Assembly (NCBI GenBank): GCA_965183835.1
Contig: CBCYME010000010.1
Span: 293,732 to 357,731, forward strand
Length of the DNA: 64,000 bases
Direction: 5' to 3'
Source: OMPR01 sp965183835
GTDB taxonomy: Bacteria; Pseudomonadota; Alphaproteobacteria; Rhodobacterales; Rhodobacteraceae
Part shown: one piece after another, positions 16,914 to 25,215 of the stretch
How positions within the stretch are numbered: position 1 is the first letter of the stretch
Layout: the number at the start of each line of letters is the position of its first letter
Notes under the pieces: model-generated
What the model saw: the letters and a program-made list of their open reading frames with translations, nothing else
What the model was told of the DNA's origin: nothing
The model's database searches: none
Program-made: the position numbers and the translations under genes

Positions 16914-17156
16914 CTAGCGACCATTGCCTGGCAAACTCGCAGTGACATCCCATGAAAACCTAGTCTCAAAGTCCGCTAGGGTTTCGCCCGCTTCACGTTC
17001 ATATGATTCCCGTTCGCCGCCGATAACTATGACCGTTGCGCTCACTGCCTCATGAGTTTCAGGGCAAATTCCGACCAAGGCAATCCTAGTAGGAAGTTCA
17101 CTAGGCAAAACTGGGGTCTTGGCTTCAAGTTTGTCTAGTCGCCTGCTGTGGCTCAT
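16914..17156 (-). CDS. Hypothetical protein downstream of a DUF5681 remnant
   Basis: The 80-residue protein begins MSHSRRLDKLEAKTPVLPSE. Its ATG overlaps the stop of a DUF5681 C-terminal remnant (TAATG), the coupling expected of the intact gene pair in alphaproteobacterial prophage-like DNA. The start resembles that of the truncated 21-codon frame at 22448-22513, which also follows a DUF5681 fragment. The function is unknown. Confidence 0.5.
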   Translation of the reverse strand: MSHSRRLDKLEAKTPVLPSELPTRIALVGICPETHEAVSATVIVIGGERESYEREAGETLADFETRFSWDVTASLPGNGR

Positions 17157-17242
17157 TAATTGGCCTCTACTGTTTCCAAGGCCGCAATGCGCTCTTCTAG
17201 CTCAGTTGCCTCCAGTGTCCGCCGGTAGGTTTCAATCAATGC
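17156..17242 (-). pseudogene. DUF5681 gene remnant (copy 1, C-terminal end)
   Basis: The frame ending at this stop reads ALIETYRRTLEATELEERIA and then ALETVEAN. It is clearly homologous to ALIETFRRTLEITELEERIV in copy 2 at 22510-22830. The similarity stops upstream of 17242 and no start is available, so only the last 28 codons survive. DUF5681 proteins are common in alphaproteobacterial mobile DNA and their function is unknown. Confidence 0.7.
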
Positions 17243-17769
17243 CCAAGCCCGTTTGCCTAAAGGTGCTCCAACGTGACAAGGTGATCGGGATAGCAACAGT
17301 CTAGATTTCTCAATCCTTAAGTCTAAGTTGCAAAATGCGTCATAGATCTCCTACAGCATAAGCAATCTAACATCAAAGCGTTGACAGACGAAGCGCAACT
17401 TTGATCAGAAAAACCGTCTCAGAGGTCTGTGCCAATATGAAGTAGATTGCTATAACTCTGTTACTGATTAGCGGTACACTTACTGGATTAATACACCTGT
17501 TGGTGAGTTATGGATTGGAGCATGCAGTGCTCTGCTATTAACCAAATGTGTGTCGCAAATACTTGGCACGATGAGCGCAACCAGCAAGGATTTGTCCCGA
17601 AATATTAGAAGAAAAAAATTTCACTGCAAGTTTAGTGCGTATTGTCCCTGTATTATCGTCCACCTGCGCTATAGGCCCTCGCCTCAACAGGCGAACGGCC
17701 AACCAAGCGAGCAGCACCACTCAAACGCAACTCATCTGATGGCAGTCAAATAGCTTAGCGGAGTCAAAA
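17243..17769. other. AT-rich gene-free leader upstream of the RTX gene
   Basis: About 530 bp with no convincing ORF. Base composition is markedly more AT-rich than the flagellar and biosynthetic regions. The only structure I see is the hairpin at 17674-17700. A promoter for the RTX gene presumably lies here, but no clear elements can be assigned. Confidence 0.4.
17674..17700 (+). other. Hairpin in the RTX gene leader
   Basis: GGCC-c-TCGCCT-caac-AGGCGA-ac-GGCC forms a perfect 6-bp inner stem with a 4-base loop, plus a 4-bp outer stem. It ends 69 bp before the ATG at 17770. It lacks a T tract, so it is not a standard terminator. It might be an RNA leader structure or an operator. Confidence 0.4.
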
Positions 17770-18566
17770 ATGGTACTAAGAGTATATTATTATGATCAAG
17801 GTCTTCCTCTGCACCCAAGCATTTCGGACTTTGGACAAGGTCCCTTTTCACTTGTAATGACAACGGCCACCGAAGCACGAATATCTGTTGACGCTGGTCC
17901 ATGGGCCGGGTTTCAAATTCGTTTGTACGGGTCTGATTTTAGGTATATTCAAGGTGTACCATGGAGCGGAAACATTGAATCTCTGGCTTTATATTCTACC
18001 GAAGAATCAAAGGTATTAGAGTTAACCCGAACTGATGGCAATGGCAACTCATTCGGCCTTTTTGAGGAGATAGATGATTTTTGGTCAACTCTAACCACTG
18101 GTGGAGCGCTTGCGGCCCAACAACTATTAAATGCACAAGTTTATACGAGTGAATATAGTAGCTTTTTTACTGACATTAAGGGTTCCACTGGAAATGACAG
18201 CATCGTCCACTGGAATATCGTAGGCGATTGGATTGAGAGTCCTTACAATAATATCTATGCTGGGTCTGGTGATGACATAATTTCTGGAATTGGTGGAAAT
18301 CCAAAAGTAACAATTCATGCGGGACCTGGAAATGATTTCGTGTCGAATATCAATTTTAGTTACAAAATTGAACCTGGCTATTGGTACGGGTCCATAATTC
18401 TTGGCGAAGGCGACGATACCATTGGAGAGCAGGTTTTTGCTGCTAACGTTGGAGGCGACGGCCGCGATATTTTACGGCCAGTTGTATCGCCTAATGGTAA
18501 TAACATAAAGTATTGGGCTCACTCTTCATTTGGCGGCCCGGACGATGACATATTTGAAGTGGGCGC
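17770..18566 (+). pseudogene. RTX-type calcium-binding protein, 5' part (IS-interrupted)
   Basis: The first 265 codons of a large secreted-type protein. There is no N-terminal signal peptide. A non-repeat N-terminal region is followed by acidic glycine-rich segments such as YAGSGDDIISGIGGNP, GPGNDFVS and GEGDDTIGEQ, which match the GGxGxDxUx calcium-binding nonapeptide. The frame runs into the IS3-family element at 18567. Removing the element and one GCGC target copy joins it in frame to the sequence from 19824, giving one gene of about 1.1 thousand codons. Family members usually leave through type I secretion, but no ABC exporter is in the window. Confidence 0.85.
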
Positions 18567-18633
18567 TGACCTGCTCCCCGAAACTTCCCTCACTATAATG
18601 TAGAGTTTGCTCAACCTTCGAAGGAGCAAACAA

Positions 18634-18897
18634 ATGCGACAGAGTCGTTTTACCGAGGCCCAGATTATTGGGATGATCAAAGAGCAAGAAGCTGGAATGC
18701 CAACGGCTGAGGTGTGCCGGAGACATGGCCTGAGCCCTGCGTCGTTCTACAAGTTCAAAGCCAAATATGGTGGCATGAACGTTTCTGACACCCACCGCCT
18801 CAAATCGCTGGAGGATGAGAACGCTAAGCTGAAGCGTCTGCTGGCGGACACCATGCTCGACAACGTTGTGCTGAAGGATTTGCTGGGAAAGAACTGA
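18634..18897 (+). CDS. IS3-family transposase OrfA
   Basis: The 87-residue DNA-binding subunit starts MRQSRFTEAQIIGMIKEQEA, with a helix-turn-helix (PTAEVCRRHGLSPASFYKFK) and a leucine-zipper-like coil (LKSLEDENAKLKRLLADTML). I use the ATG at 18634 with an AAGGAG ribosome site. Just before its TGA lies G-GGA-AAG (18885-18891) in the correct phase for -1 slippage, which would join it to OrfB. Confidence 0.93.
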   Translation: MRQSRFTEAQIIGMIKEQEAGMPTAEVCRRHGLSPASFYKFKAKYGGMNVSDTHRLKSLEDENAKLKRLLADTMLDNVVLKDLLGKN

Positions 18898-19793
18898 CGA
18901 CATCGAATGTGCGACGGGCTGTTGCGCGCCAGGCAATGCGGGATCACGACATCTCGCAACGTCGGGCGTGCAGGCTTGTTGGTGTCGATCCCAAGACCGT
19001 CCGGCGCGACAAACCGCCAGATAATCCTGAAGTTCGCGAAGAGATGAAGGCGATTGCCAGTAAGCGGCGGCGGTTTGGCTATCGCCGGATCGGCGTGCTG
19101 TTGGAGCGCAAAGGAATGTTCATGAATCATAAGAAGCTATACCGGCTTTATACTGAGGAGAAGCTGGGTGTTAGGCGGCGTAGGGGCCGTAAACGTGCGC
19201 GTGGATCACGAACACCTATGCCCGTGGCTTTGCGCCCAGGAGAGCGTTGGTCGTTGGATTTTATATCTGACACGTTTGGCGCGTCTCGCAAGTTCCGCAT
19301 GCTAGCTGTGAATGACGACTGCTGCCGTGAGAACCTGTGCTTGATGGCTGACACCAGCATCTCGGGTGCCAGGGTTGCGCGGGAACTAGATGCGCTTGTG
19401 CGCGTCTATGGTAAGCCAGCTTGTATTGTCAGCGATAATGGAACGGAGTTCACCAGTCGCGCGATCCTGAAATGGGCTGGCGATAACGACGTGGATTGGC
19501 ATTATATCGATCCGGGCAAGCCCCAGCAGAATGGCTTCATCGAAAGCTTCAATGGCAGCCTGAGAGACGAGCTGTTGAATGAGGAGATCTTCGACACGCT
19601 AGATGATGCCCGCCGCAAACTGGCCCTTTGGCGATACGACTACAACAATGTCAGACCACACTCATCGCTTGGAAACCAAACACCCGTAGAAGCACGTCGG
19701 GCACTTGAGCAATTTGAGGGCTCTGCAAGCAACGCGCTTGTCCAAAACGATACCACCGACTATGAAATCCAAACCCGCAGACTCTCGTTATGA
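18891..19793 (+). CDS. IS3-family transposase OrfB (via -1 frameshift)
   Basis: The catalytic subunit lies in the -1 frame relative to orfA. The rve integrase core shows the DDE residues in context: WSLDFISDTF, CIVSDNGTEFTS and GFIESFNGSLRDELLNEEIF. An HTH_21-like region (RRFGYRRIGVLLERKGM) precedes it. If translated independently, it would start at ATG 18909. The C-terminus (RPHSSLGNQTPVEARRALEQ) is complete, so the element may be functional. Confidence 0.93.
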   Translation, partial: ELTTSNVRRAVARQAMRDHDISQRRACRLVGVDPKTVRRDKPPDNPEVREEMKAIASKRRRFGYRRIGVLLERKGMFMNHKKLYRLYTEEKLGVRRRRGRKRARGSRTPMPVALRPGERWSLDFISDTFGASRKFRMLAVNDDCCRENLCLMADTSISGARVARELDALVRVYGKPACIVSDNGTEFTSRAILKWAGDNDVDWHYIDPGKPQQNGFIESFNGSLRDELLNEEIFDTLDDARRKLALWRYDYNNVRPHSSLGNQTPVEARRALEQFEGSASNALVQNDTTDYEIQTRRLSL

Positions 19794-19823
19794 ATGAGGG
19801 AGCCTTGGGGGGCAGGTCAGCGC

Positions 19824-22367
19824 GTCTGAACGTCCTGAGGGTCGCGGAGCCTTTACGGTCGATGGCGGTGATGGGTATGATGTTGCAAACTATAGAGACA
19901 ACCAAGACTACAAACATTGGTGGAACTATTCTGAAATTGAAGAGGTGAATTTTTGGAACACGAACTCTGTATCAATTGAAATTTCTGAACCCGTCAAGTT
20001 GGTATCAATGACGAATGCGGCGCTTTCAATTAGAATAAGAGGAAGTGAATTAGATAATTTCCGTTTAATCGGATTTTCGTCGATTGAAGCTACCTACTAC
20101 CCGGATGCTGGCAGCTCTTTCTCGGCAACTGAGGGGGATGACACCATAGTTGATGTTGCCAATTCTTTTGTTGACGCATTGGGCGGCAACGACACCATAT
20201 CGTACAGATGGGATGGGGATAACACAATACGCGGCGGAAACGGAAGCGATGAGTTTCATACATCTTTACCCTCTCACCAAACTTCTCCTTTCCAAAATGA
20301 AATTTATGGAGGGGATGGATTTGACGAGGTAACAATCGTTTCGGGTCCATCACGGCACCTAGAATTGGATCTTTTAAACCTTACTGATGGCAGTTTCAGC
20401 AGTGTAGAACTCTTTCGAACAGGAGCGGGCAATGATACTGTCTTTGGAGACGATTTTGACAACATTTTTGATGTGGGCGCTGGTACAAATGAGGTAGATG
20501 GTCGGGGGGGAAATGATACCTCTGACTATTCGCCAGAGACTTCTGACATTAGAGTCGAGTTAGATGGCGCAAACTTCACGTTTGTTGAAATGGACGGGGT
20601 AAACCGAGATATCATCAAGAATATTGAAAATATCAACGGTGGACTTGGCAGTGACCGTCTTACAGGGGATTCATTCAGCAACTTTCTTAGCGGCTCTTTT
20701 GGCGCGGATTCTTTAAGCGGAGGCGGCGGGCAAGATACGCTCGATGGAGGCGCAGGCAACGACATCATGGATGGAGGGGCTGGCGCTGACCACTTGATGG
20801 GTGGCACTGGTGACGATCTGTTCGTCGTCGACAACGTGAGTGATACCACGATTGAGGATACAGGTGAGGGCCACGATAGTGTTCAGGCCAATGTAACCCA
20901 AACGCTCGGTGCCAATATTGAAAACTTGGAACTAACTGGCACACATGATCTGAACGGCACCGGCAACGATTTGGACAACACCCTCATTGGGAACAGCGGT
21001 GCAAACATATTATCCGGAGGCACCGGTAATGACAGCATTTATGGGGGAGCAAGTACGGATCGTGCTAGACTGTCAACCGTATTTGCATCGACGTCTCTTT
21101 TGGCTGTTGGAGATGGTTTGATTGTGAAATCAACCGAGGGCGACGATTACATTGCCAATGATGTCGAATTCATCGACTTCGCGGACCGCTCTTTCACCTA
21201 TGTAGAGCTAGAGGCCTTGGCCCCGATTGTCATTACTGGTTCTGACGCTGGAGAGAATATTTGGGGGACGTCTGCCACTGAGATAATCAATGCTTTGGGA
21301 GGCTGGGATTGGATCAATCCCGGAGCGGGGTCTGATACAGTAGATGGTGGCACAGCCATTGATACGGTCGCCTTTGACAACCTACAGACGGACGCCACTC
21401 AGCGCGGATATCGCATCGATCTCAATCTTGAAACTGGAGTTGTTACCTCTTCAACCGGCGATGTGTATCAGCTGGAGAATATCGAACGAGTAACTGGAAC
21501 GATTGCACAAGATCGAATGAAGGGCACTTCGGGCGATGACCATTTGCGCGGGATCGGCGATTACGACTGGTTTCGGGCAACCCCTGGCCAAGATACGATT
21601 GACGGCGGTGATGGGCTGGACATGATTTCCTTCTTGGATTGGGTTAGCCCAACGGATGCAGATAACGGTAAGCCGCTAGGACCTGCAGGTGCTCCGCCTC
21701 AAGGAAGCTCCGTGGATGGAATTTTTATCAATCTGGCAGACCCAAGCCAAAACACAAATCTTGCTTCTGGCCAAACGTTAGTCAGCATCGAACAGGTTCC
21801 AGTTGGCAGGACGTGTTCTACGGCGATGACAATAACAACAATTTTCGTGGTATGGGGGGATATGACTGGTTCGTCGGGTCCAGTGGTGGGCGCGAGCGAT
21901 ATTATGGTGGGTCTGGTATCGACACGATGACCTATTTCCACTCGACCTCGGGTGTCACAGCGTCTTTGCGCAATGGTGCACCAGATAATGGTCAGGAAAC
22001 CGGAAGCGGTAGTCGGGGCGATGCCGCGCTTGATCTGTATTACGAAATCGAAAACCTCGTCGGTACACACTTCGATGACAGCCTAAACGGCAACTCTGGG
22101 CGCAATGAATTGAATGGTCTGGACGGGAATGATTTCCTGTCTGGTTATGAAGGGTTTGATCGATTGCGGGGTGGACGCGGCAGCGACACAATCGATGGTG
22201 GTGCAGGGTCAGACACAGCCTTGTTTGATGCAAATATTAGCGATTACACCATGACCAAGATGTCGTCGAACACGGTGCACGTTGTCGCCGGATGGGATAC
22301 GGACGTGCTGACCAACGTCGAATACTTCGAGTTCGCGGATCAGTCCCTATCGATCTGGGACTTGTAG
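19824..22367 (+). pseudogene. RTX-type calcium-binding protein, 3' part (frameshifted)
   Basis: This continues the reading frame broken by the IS. The frame is open from 19824 (SERPEGRGAFTVDGGDGYDV) through many RTX nonapeptides, for example GGGGQDTLDGGAGNDIMDGG and GGTGDDLFVVDNVSD. It changes frame near 21795-21805, where the sequence passes from LVSIEQ to GSSWQDVFYGDDNNNN, which fits loss of one base. It then ends at 22367 with a typical FEFADQSLSIWDL terminus. Alone, the second segment could start at GTG 19945, but that start is an artefact of the insertion. Codon use is AT-rich relative to the chromosome genes here. Confidence 0.85.
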
Positions 22368-22447
22368 CGTCTGGGTCTATATGGTGTCCTTTTTTGCTGC
22401 AGTTCAAAACTATCGAGCACTTTACCCGAGTGTGAGTTACGAGAGAA

Positions 22448-22513
22448 CTAAAGGGTGCGTTGAGCACTGGCTCGCTGGGTTTCAATGCGATCCACGCGCT
22501 TTTTGAGTTTCAT
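22448..22513 (-). pseudogene. Truncated 21-codon gene start downstream of DUF5681 copy 2
   Basis: The ATG at 22513 overlaps the DUF5681 stop (ATGA) and encodes MKLKKRVDRIETQRASAQRT before a stop. It resembles the beginning of the 80-residue protein at 16914-17156 and looks like the stub of the same gene, cut short. Confidence 0.45.
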
Positions 22514-22830
22514 TTGCTCGCCTCCAATTCCAATGCTACGATCCGCTCTTCCAGCTCAGTTATCTCCAGCGTCCGCCGAAAGGTTTCAATCAGGGCCATA
22601 ACATGCGCGCCTTCAGTTGGTGTCAGTTCGCCCCGAGCGACGTTTTCCAGCACCACGCCTGCGGCCTTGGCAGCATCGCCTGCGTTGTTCATCGCTAGCA
22701 GATCAAACGTTACCGGCGCGTCTTTCCTTGGTGGCGCTATACGTTCAAGGCATAATCTTAGAGCCGTTGTGTCACCCTCTAGGGCCAGATCCACTGCTTT
22801 GCGGGTTAGCGCATCGGCTTCGCCGTCTAT
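22510..22830 (-). pseudogene. DUF5681 gene remnant (copy 2)
   Basis: About 107 codons of the DUF5681 C-terminal region: GEADALTRKAVDLALEGDTT, then LRLCLERIAPPRKDAPVTFD and ELTPTEGAHVMALIETFRRT. It has no N-terminal portion. At about 22825-22835 it is fused head-on to the serine recombinase frame on the other strand. An ATG at 22794 exists but falls inside the conserved region, so the gene is broken. Confidence 0.7.
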
Positions 22831-23361
22831 GCCCGTGTATCGACCACGGAACAGGTTGCTGGCCTAGAGAGTCAGAGAGAGTCACTGAAGGCCGCTGGCT
22901 GTGATAAGCTGTATGAGGAGCAGATAAGCTCTGTGGCCTTCAGGGGTGCCTTACAGCAGGCCCTAGAATACACCAGAGAAGGGGATAGCCTTGTGGTGAC
23001 CAAGCTGGATCGTTTGGCCAGATCGGTGAAGCACTTGGGGGAGATCATTGAGACGCTCGACGCCAAAGGTGTTGGCCTCAGAATTCTGGATTTGGGACTT
23101 GATACATCCAACGCCACAGGAAAGCTGATGCTGAACGTTCTTGGTTCGGTGGCTCAATTCGAGCGAGAAATGATGCTGGAACGCCAGCGTGAAGGCATCG
23201 CCAAGGCAAAGGCTGAAGGGCGGTACAAAGGCAGGAAACCTACAGCGCGACTGAAAACCCAACAGGTCCGAGATTTGGTGAGTCAAGGGATAACCAAGAG
23301 TGAGGTTGCCGAGCATCTAGGGATCTCGGAAAGGTCAGTCTATCGAGTGCTGTCTAACTAG
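22810..23361 (+). pseudogene. Serine recombinase (resolvase/invertase family), start lost
   Basis: The frame opens after a TAG at 22807 and reads FAVYARVSTTEQVAGLESQR. That contains the catalytic Ser in the usual YARVST context. The rest of the resolvase domain follows (LVVTKLDRLARSVKHLGEII), then LNVLGSVAQFEREMMLERQR, and finally a C-terminal helix-turn-helix (SEVAEHLGISERSVYRVLSN). The family length of about 185 residues is almost complete, but no ATG, GTG or TTG precedes the catalytic Ser in frame. The first possible start, GTG 22933, would delete the active site. The 5' end was replaced by a DUF5681 remnant. Confidence 0.75.
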
Positions 23362-23506
23362 GTGCCTATATATGTCGCGGACCTTCCTTCTATGCACCAG
23401 ATATAGTGGAAGGCATGCGCTAACAAAGGGGAGTTAGGCCAACATCACTTCTGTTGAAACACCCTTTCAGGTGTCGTCATAGGCAATCTCAAATCCGCCA
23501 GTTCAG

Positions 23507-23839
23507 TCACTCACTCGGAAGCAAAGCTTTCTGTACGTCTTCATCCCAACCGAGATAGAACGTATCGCCATTCCGGATCACTGGGCGAGCCATCAATTTG
23601 GGCTTGGCTGCAAGCTGATCCTCTGCTTCCGAGTGTTTCAACCAATCGCTCAGCCCCCGCCAATCGTTCGAGGTCCGGTCAACCAGACGGTCCCCAAATT
23701 GAGCAATCAACTCGGCAAGCTCTGCTTCATTCAAGGGGTCAGCACGTACATCTCGAAACACAACATTCAATCCCGCTGCCTCCAACGCCTTCCGAGCTTT
23801 TTGGGTCGTTGCACAAGTATTCAATCCGTAGATTATCAT
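23507..23839 (-). CDS. ArsC/Spx-family thioredoxin-fold protein
   Basis: A 110-residue protein of the arsenate reductase-like family. It begins MIIYGLNTCATTQKARKALE, with the redox Cys at position 9, and continues RDVRADPLNEAELAELIAQF. The C-terminal LMARPVIRNGDTFYLGWDED corresponds to the conserved RP-containing segment. It is closer to YffB-type small ArsC-like proteins than to proven arsenate reductases, and no other ars gene is near. I chose ATG 23839 with a GGAG site; the frame extends nine codons further. It is within the island, near its right end. Confidence 0.75.
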   Translation of the reverse strand: MIIYGLNTCATTQKARKALEAAGLNVVFRDVRADPLNEAELAELIAQFGDRLVDRTSNDWRGLSDWLKHSEAEDQLAAKPKLMARPVIRNGDTFYLGWDEDVQKALLPSE

Positions 23840-24050
23840 GGGGCAGTCTCCTTTCGGGCAGATCAAGCGACTTCCGGCATTAAGTCAACCTGTATGGCCG
23901 CTCAGCGCAGGAAATGACCTTTGCAAAATCGTCAGAACGGCCCACTGCTGACATTGGCTTAGACTTTTGTAGCCGCATTGCAGCGTCACTAATCCGACGA
24001 CGAAGTGATGACGCTGGGCCGACACCACGGCAACTTACCCGAACAATCAA

Positions 24051-24185
24051 TCACATGCCAAAAACATACTTCTTAGCTTCTTCAGTTAGTTTATCTGCTA
24101 CGTGGCTAGGGTCTTCGCAAAGTAGATCCATATTGTGGCTTACTGAGTTGAGGCACTCCCAGTCTCGGATTCCGTAGGCACCCAT
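24051..24185 (-). CDS. Unknown 44-residue protein
   Basis: A short gene with a strong ribosome site (GGAGG, 8-base spacer, ATG). It encodes MGAYGIRDWECLNSVSHNMD, then LLCEDPSHVADKLTEEAKKY and VFGM. The composition is balanced and protein-like, with a helical C-terminal half. I do not recognise it. It is the last coding element before the right att site of the island. Confidence 0.5.
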   Translation of the reverse strand: MGAYGIRDWECLNSVSHNMDLLCEDPSHVADKLTEEAKKYVFGM

Positions 24186-24578
24186 AAGTGAGACCTCCGA
24201 TAAGCCCATCGGGTAGCCATTGTTTGGTGCCTGACGGACGGACGTTCTGCTGCATTGTCACCATTGATGCGATGCCAAGACACCCCCCAATTCGGACTGC
24301 CTCTGACAGGATTAGATCTGCCGTGCTGATCGGTTTTCCGAGCGATCCACCACATGCAACCGTGTGTGGTCAACGTGTGTGGTAAGTGTATGTGGTTGAA
24401 AATTTCCCACCCCACCTACCCTATTGAAAATAAAAGAAAAGATTACTCTCTAGGATGGTGGCGGAGACGAAGCCATTCTCCGCCCAGCGCTCAATACCAG
24501 GTCCACATCCGGGTCCACATTGTGAATTTACTAGTCCGTAAGTTGCTGATATATAACCACTAATGCATAGAAACCGCG
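24186..24578. other. Gene-free right end of the island with short direct repeats
   Basis: No supported gene. GTGTGTGGT occurs at 24362-24370 and 24375-24383, with a variant GTATGTGGT at 24388-24396 (13-bp period). GGTCCACAT occurs at 24500-24508 and 24512-24520 (12-bp period). These periodic short repeats next to attR could be integrase or excisionase arm sites, mirroring the repeats near attL. Confidence 0.4.
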
Positions 24579-24594
24579 CCTCTCCTGGGCACCA
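24579..24594. repeat. Attachment site attR (tRNA-Leu 3'-end copy)
   Basis: Exact 16-bp copy of the tRNA-Leu(CAG) 3' end (CCTCTCCTGGGCACCA) in the same orientation as at 14585-14600. No tRNA body precedes it, so it is the displaced fragment left by integration. Confidence 0.9.
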
Positions 24595-24919
24595 ATCGTT
24601 TCCCCTAAAGCACTGAACCTAAAAGCCTTCTTTAGGGCCACCAGACACGTCTGCCCCCCCCTTGGCATCAAAAGCGCGCCCCTCGAAACAGAACGGCGCA
24701 CACCTAAGAAAGCAGAACTGTATAGCGCTTTCTTGAGAACGCTGATCCGAAAGCCCTGCAGCACTATATTCACATCACCGAGATGCAGAAAAAGGCCCAA
24801 CCTCGAACGACACCCGAGTCAGGCCCATAGATATCGACTCACCACAGAAAAGATCACCACGCCCGAGACGGCGGCGAAACACTCAGATCAGTCATCGTTG
24901 CTTTGAGTAAGAGAAGAAG
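24595..24919. other. Intergenic DNA between attR and tRNA-Lys
   Basis: Presumably the original sequence downstream of tRNA-Leu before island insertion. No gene is supported. The long minus-strand frame here crosses the att site and has no sensible composition. Confidence 0.4.
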
Positions 24920-24995
24920 TGGTGAGCCGTGATGGGTTCGAACCATCGACCTACTGATTAAAAGTCAGTTGCTCTACCAACTGAGCTAACGGCCC
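24920..24995 (-). tRNA. tRNA-Lys (anticodon TTT)
   Basis: A 76-nt tRNA read on the minus strand. The acceptor stem is GGGCCGT/ACGGCTC with one G-T pair. The D arm is TAGCTCAGTTGGTAGAGCA, the anticodon loop is CTTTTAA, the T loop is TTCGAAC, and CCA is encoded. It is the first conserved gene beyond the island. Confidence 0.97.
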
Positions 24996-25215
24996 ACATC
25001 TTCTGTTTGGATCTTTATGATCCGTGGCGCTCTCTAATCCATTTTACCGGTAAGGTTCAAGGACTTATTTAGCACCCAGCGTCGCGTCGTTTCCGTTGTG
25101 TCCGGCGTTGCTGTAGGGCGGGGTTTAGGATTAGAGCGGCAAAGGGTCAAGCCCTTTTTTCACCTTTCTTCGGTGCAGGGTGGATTCATTTACTTTGCAG
25201 CGCTATATGCCCGCC

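Larger units (their letters stand above)
18567..19819 (+). mobile_element. IS3-family (IS407-group-like) insertion sequence
   Basis: The element is 1253 bp. Its ends form an imperfect inverted repeat starting TGACCTGCTCCCC on the left and TGACCTGCCCCCC (complement of the right end). A second conserved block, TCCCTCA, follows about 8 bases further in. It is flanked by GCGC at 18563-18566 and 19820-19823, a 4-bp target duplication as expected for the IS407 group. It carries orfA and orfB, both apparently intact, and interrupts an RTX gene. Confidence 0.92.
14585..24594. mobile_element. tRNA-Leu genomic island (about 10 kb, degraded)
   Basis: The segment between the two 16-bp att repeats is visibly more AT-rich in its middle part than the surroundings. 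It carries mostly unknown or broken genes: a SAP protein, small ORFs, DUF5681 remnants, an RTX gene with an IS, a truncated serine recombinase, an ArsC-like gene and a 44-codon gene. No tyrosine integrase remains, so the island is probably immobile. Housekeeping genes (complex-I-like epimerase, tRNA-Lys, dapF) resume right outside. Confidence 0.85.

Noticed and set aside
24531..24800. 89-codon minus-strand frame across attR
   Set aside because: It crosses the attachment site and has no protein-like pattern or ribosome site.
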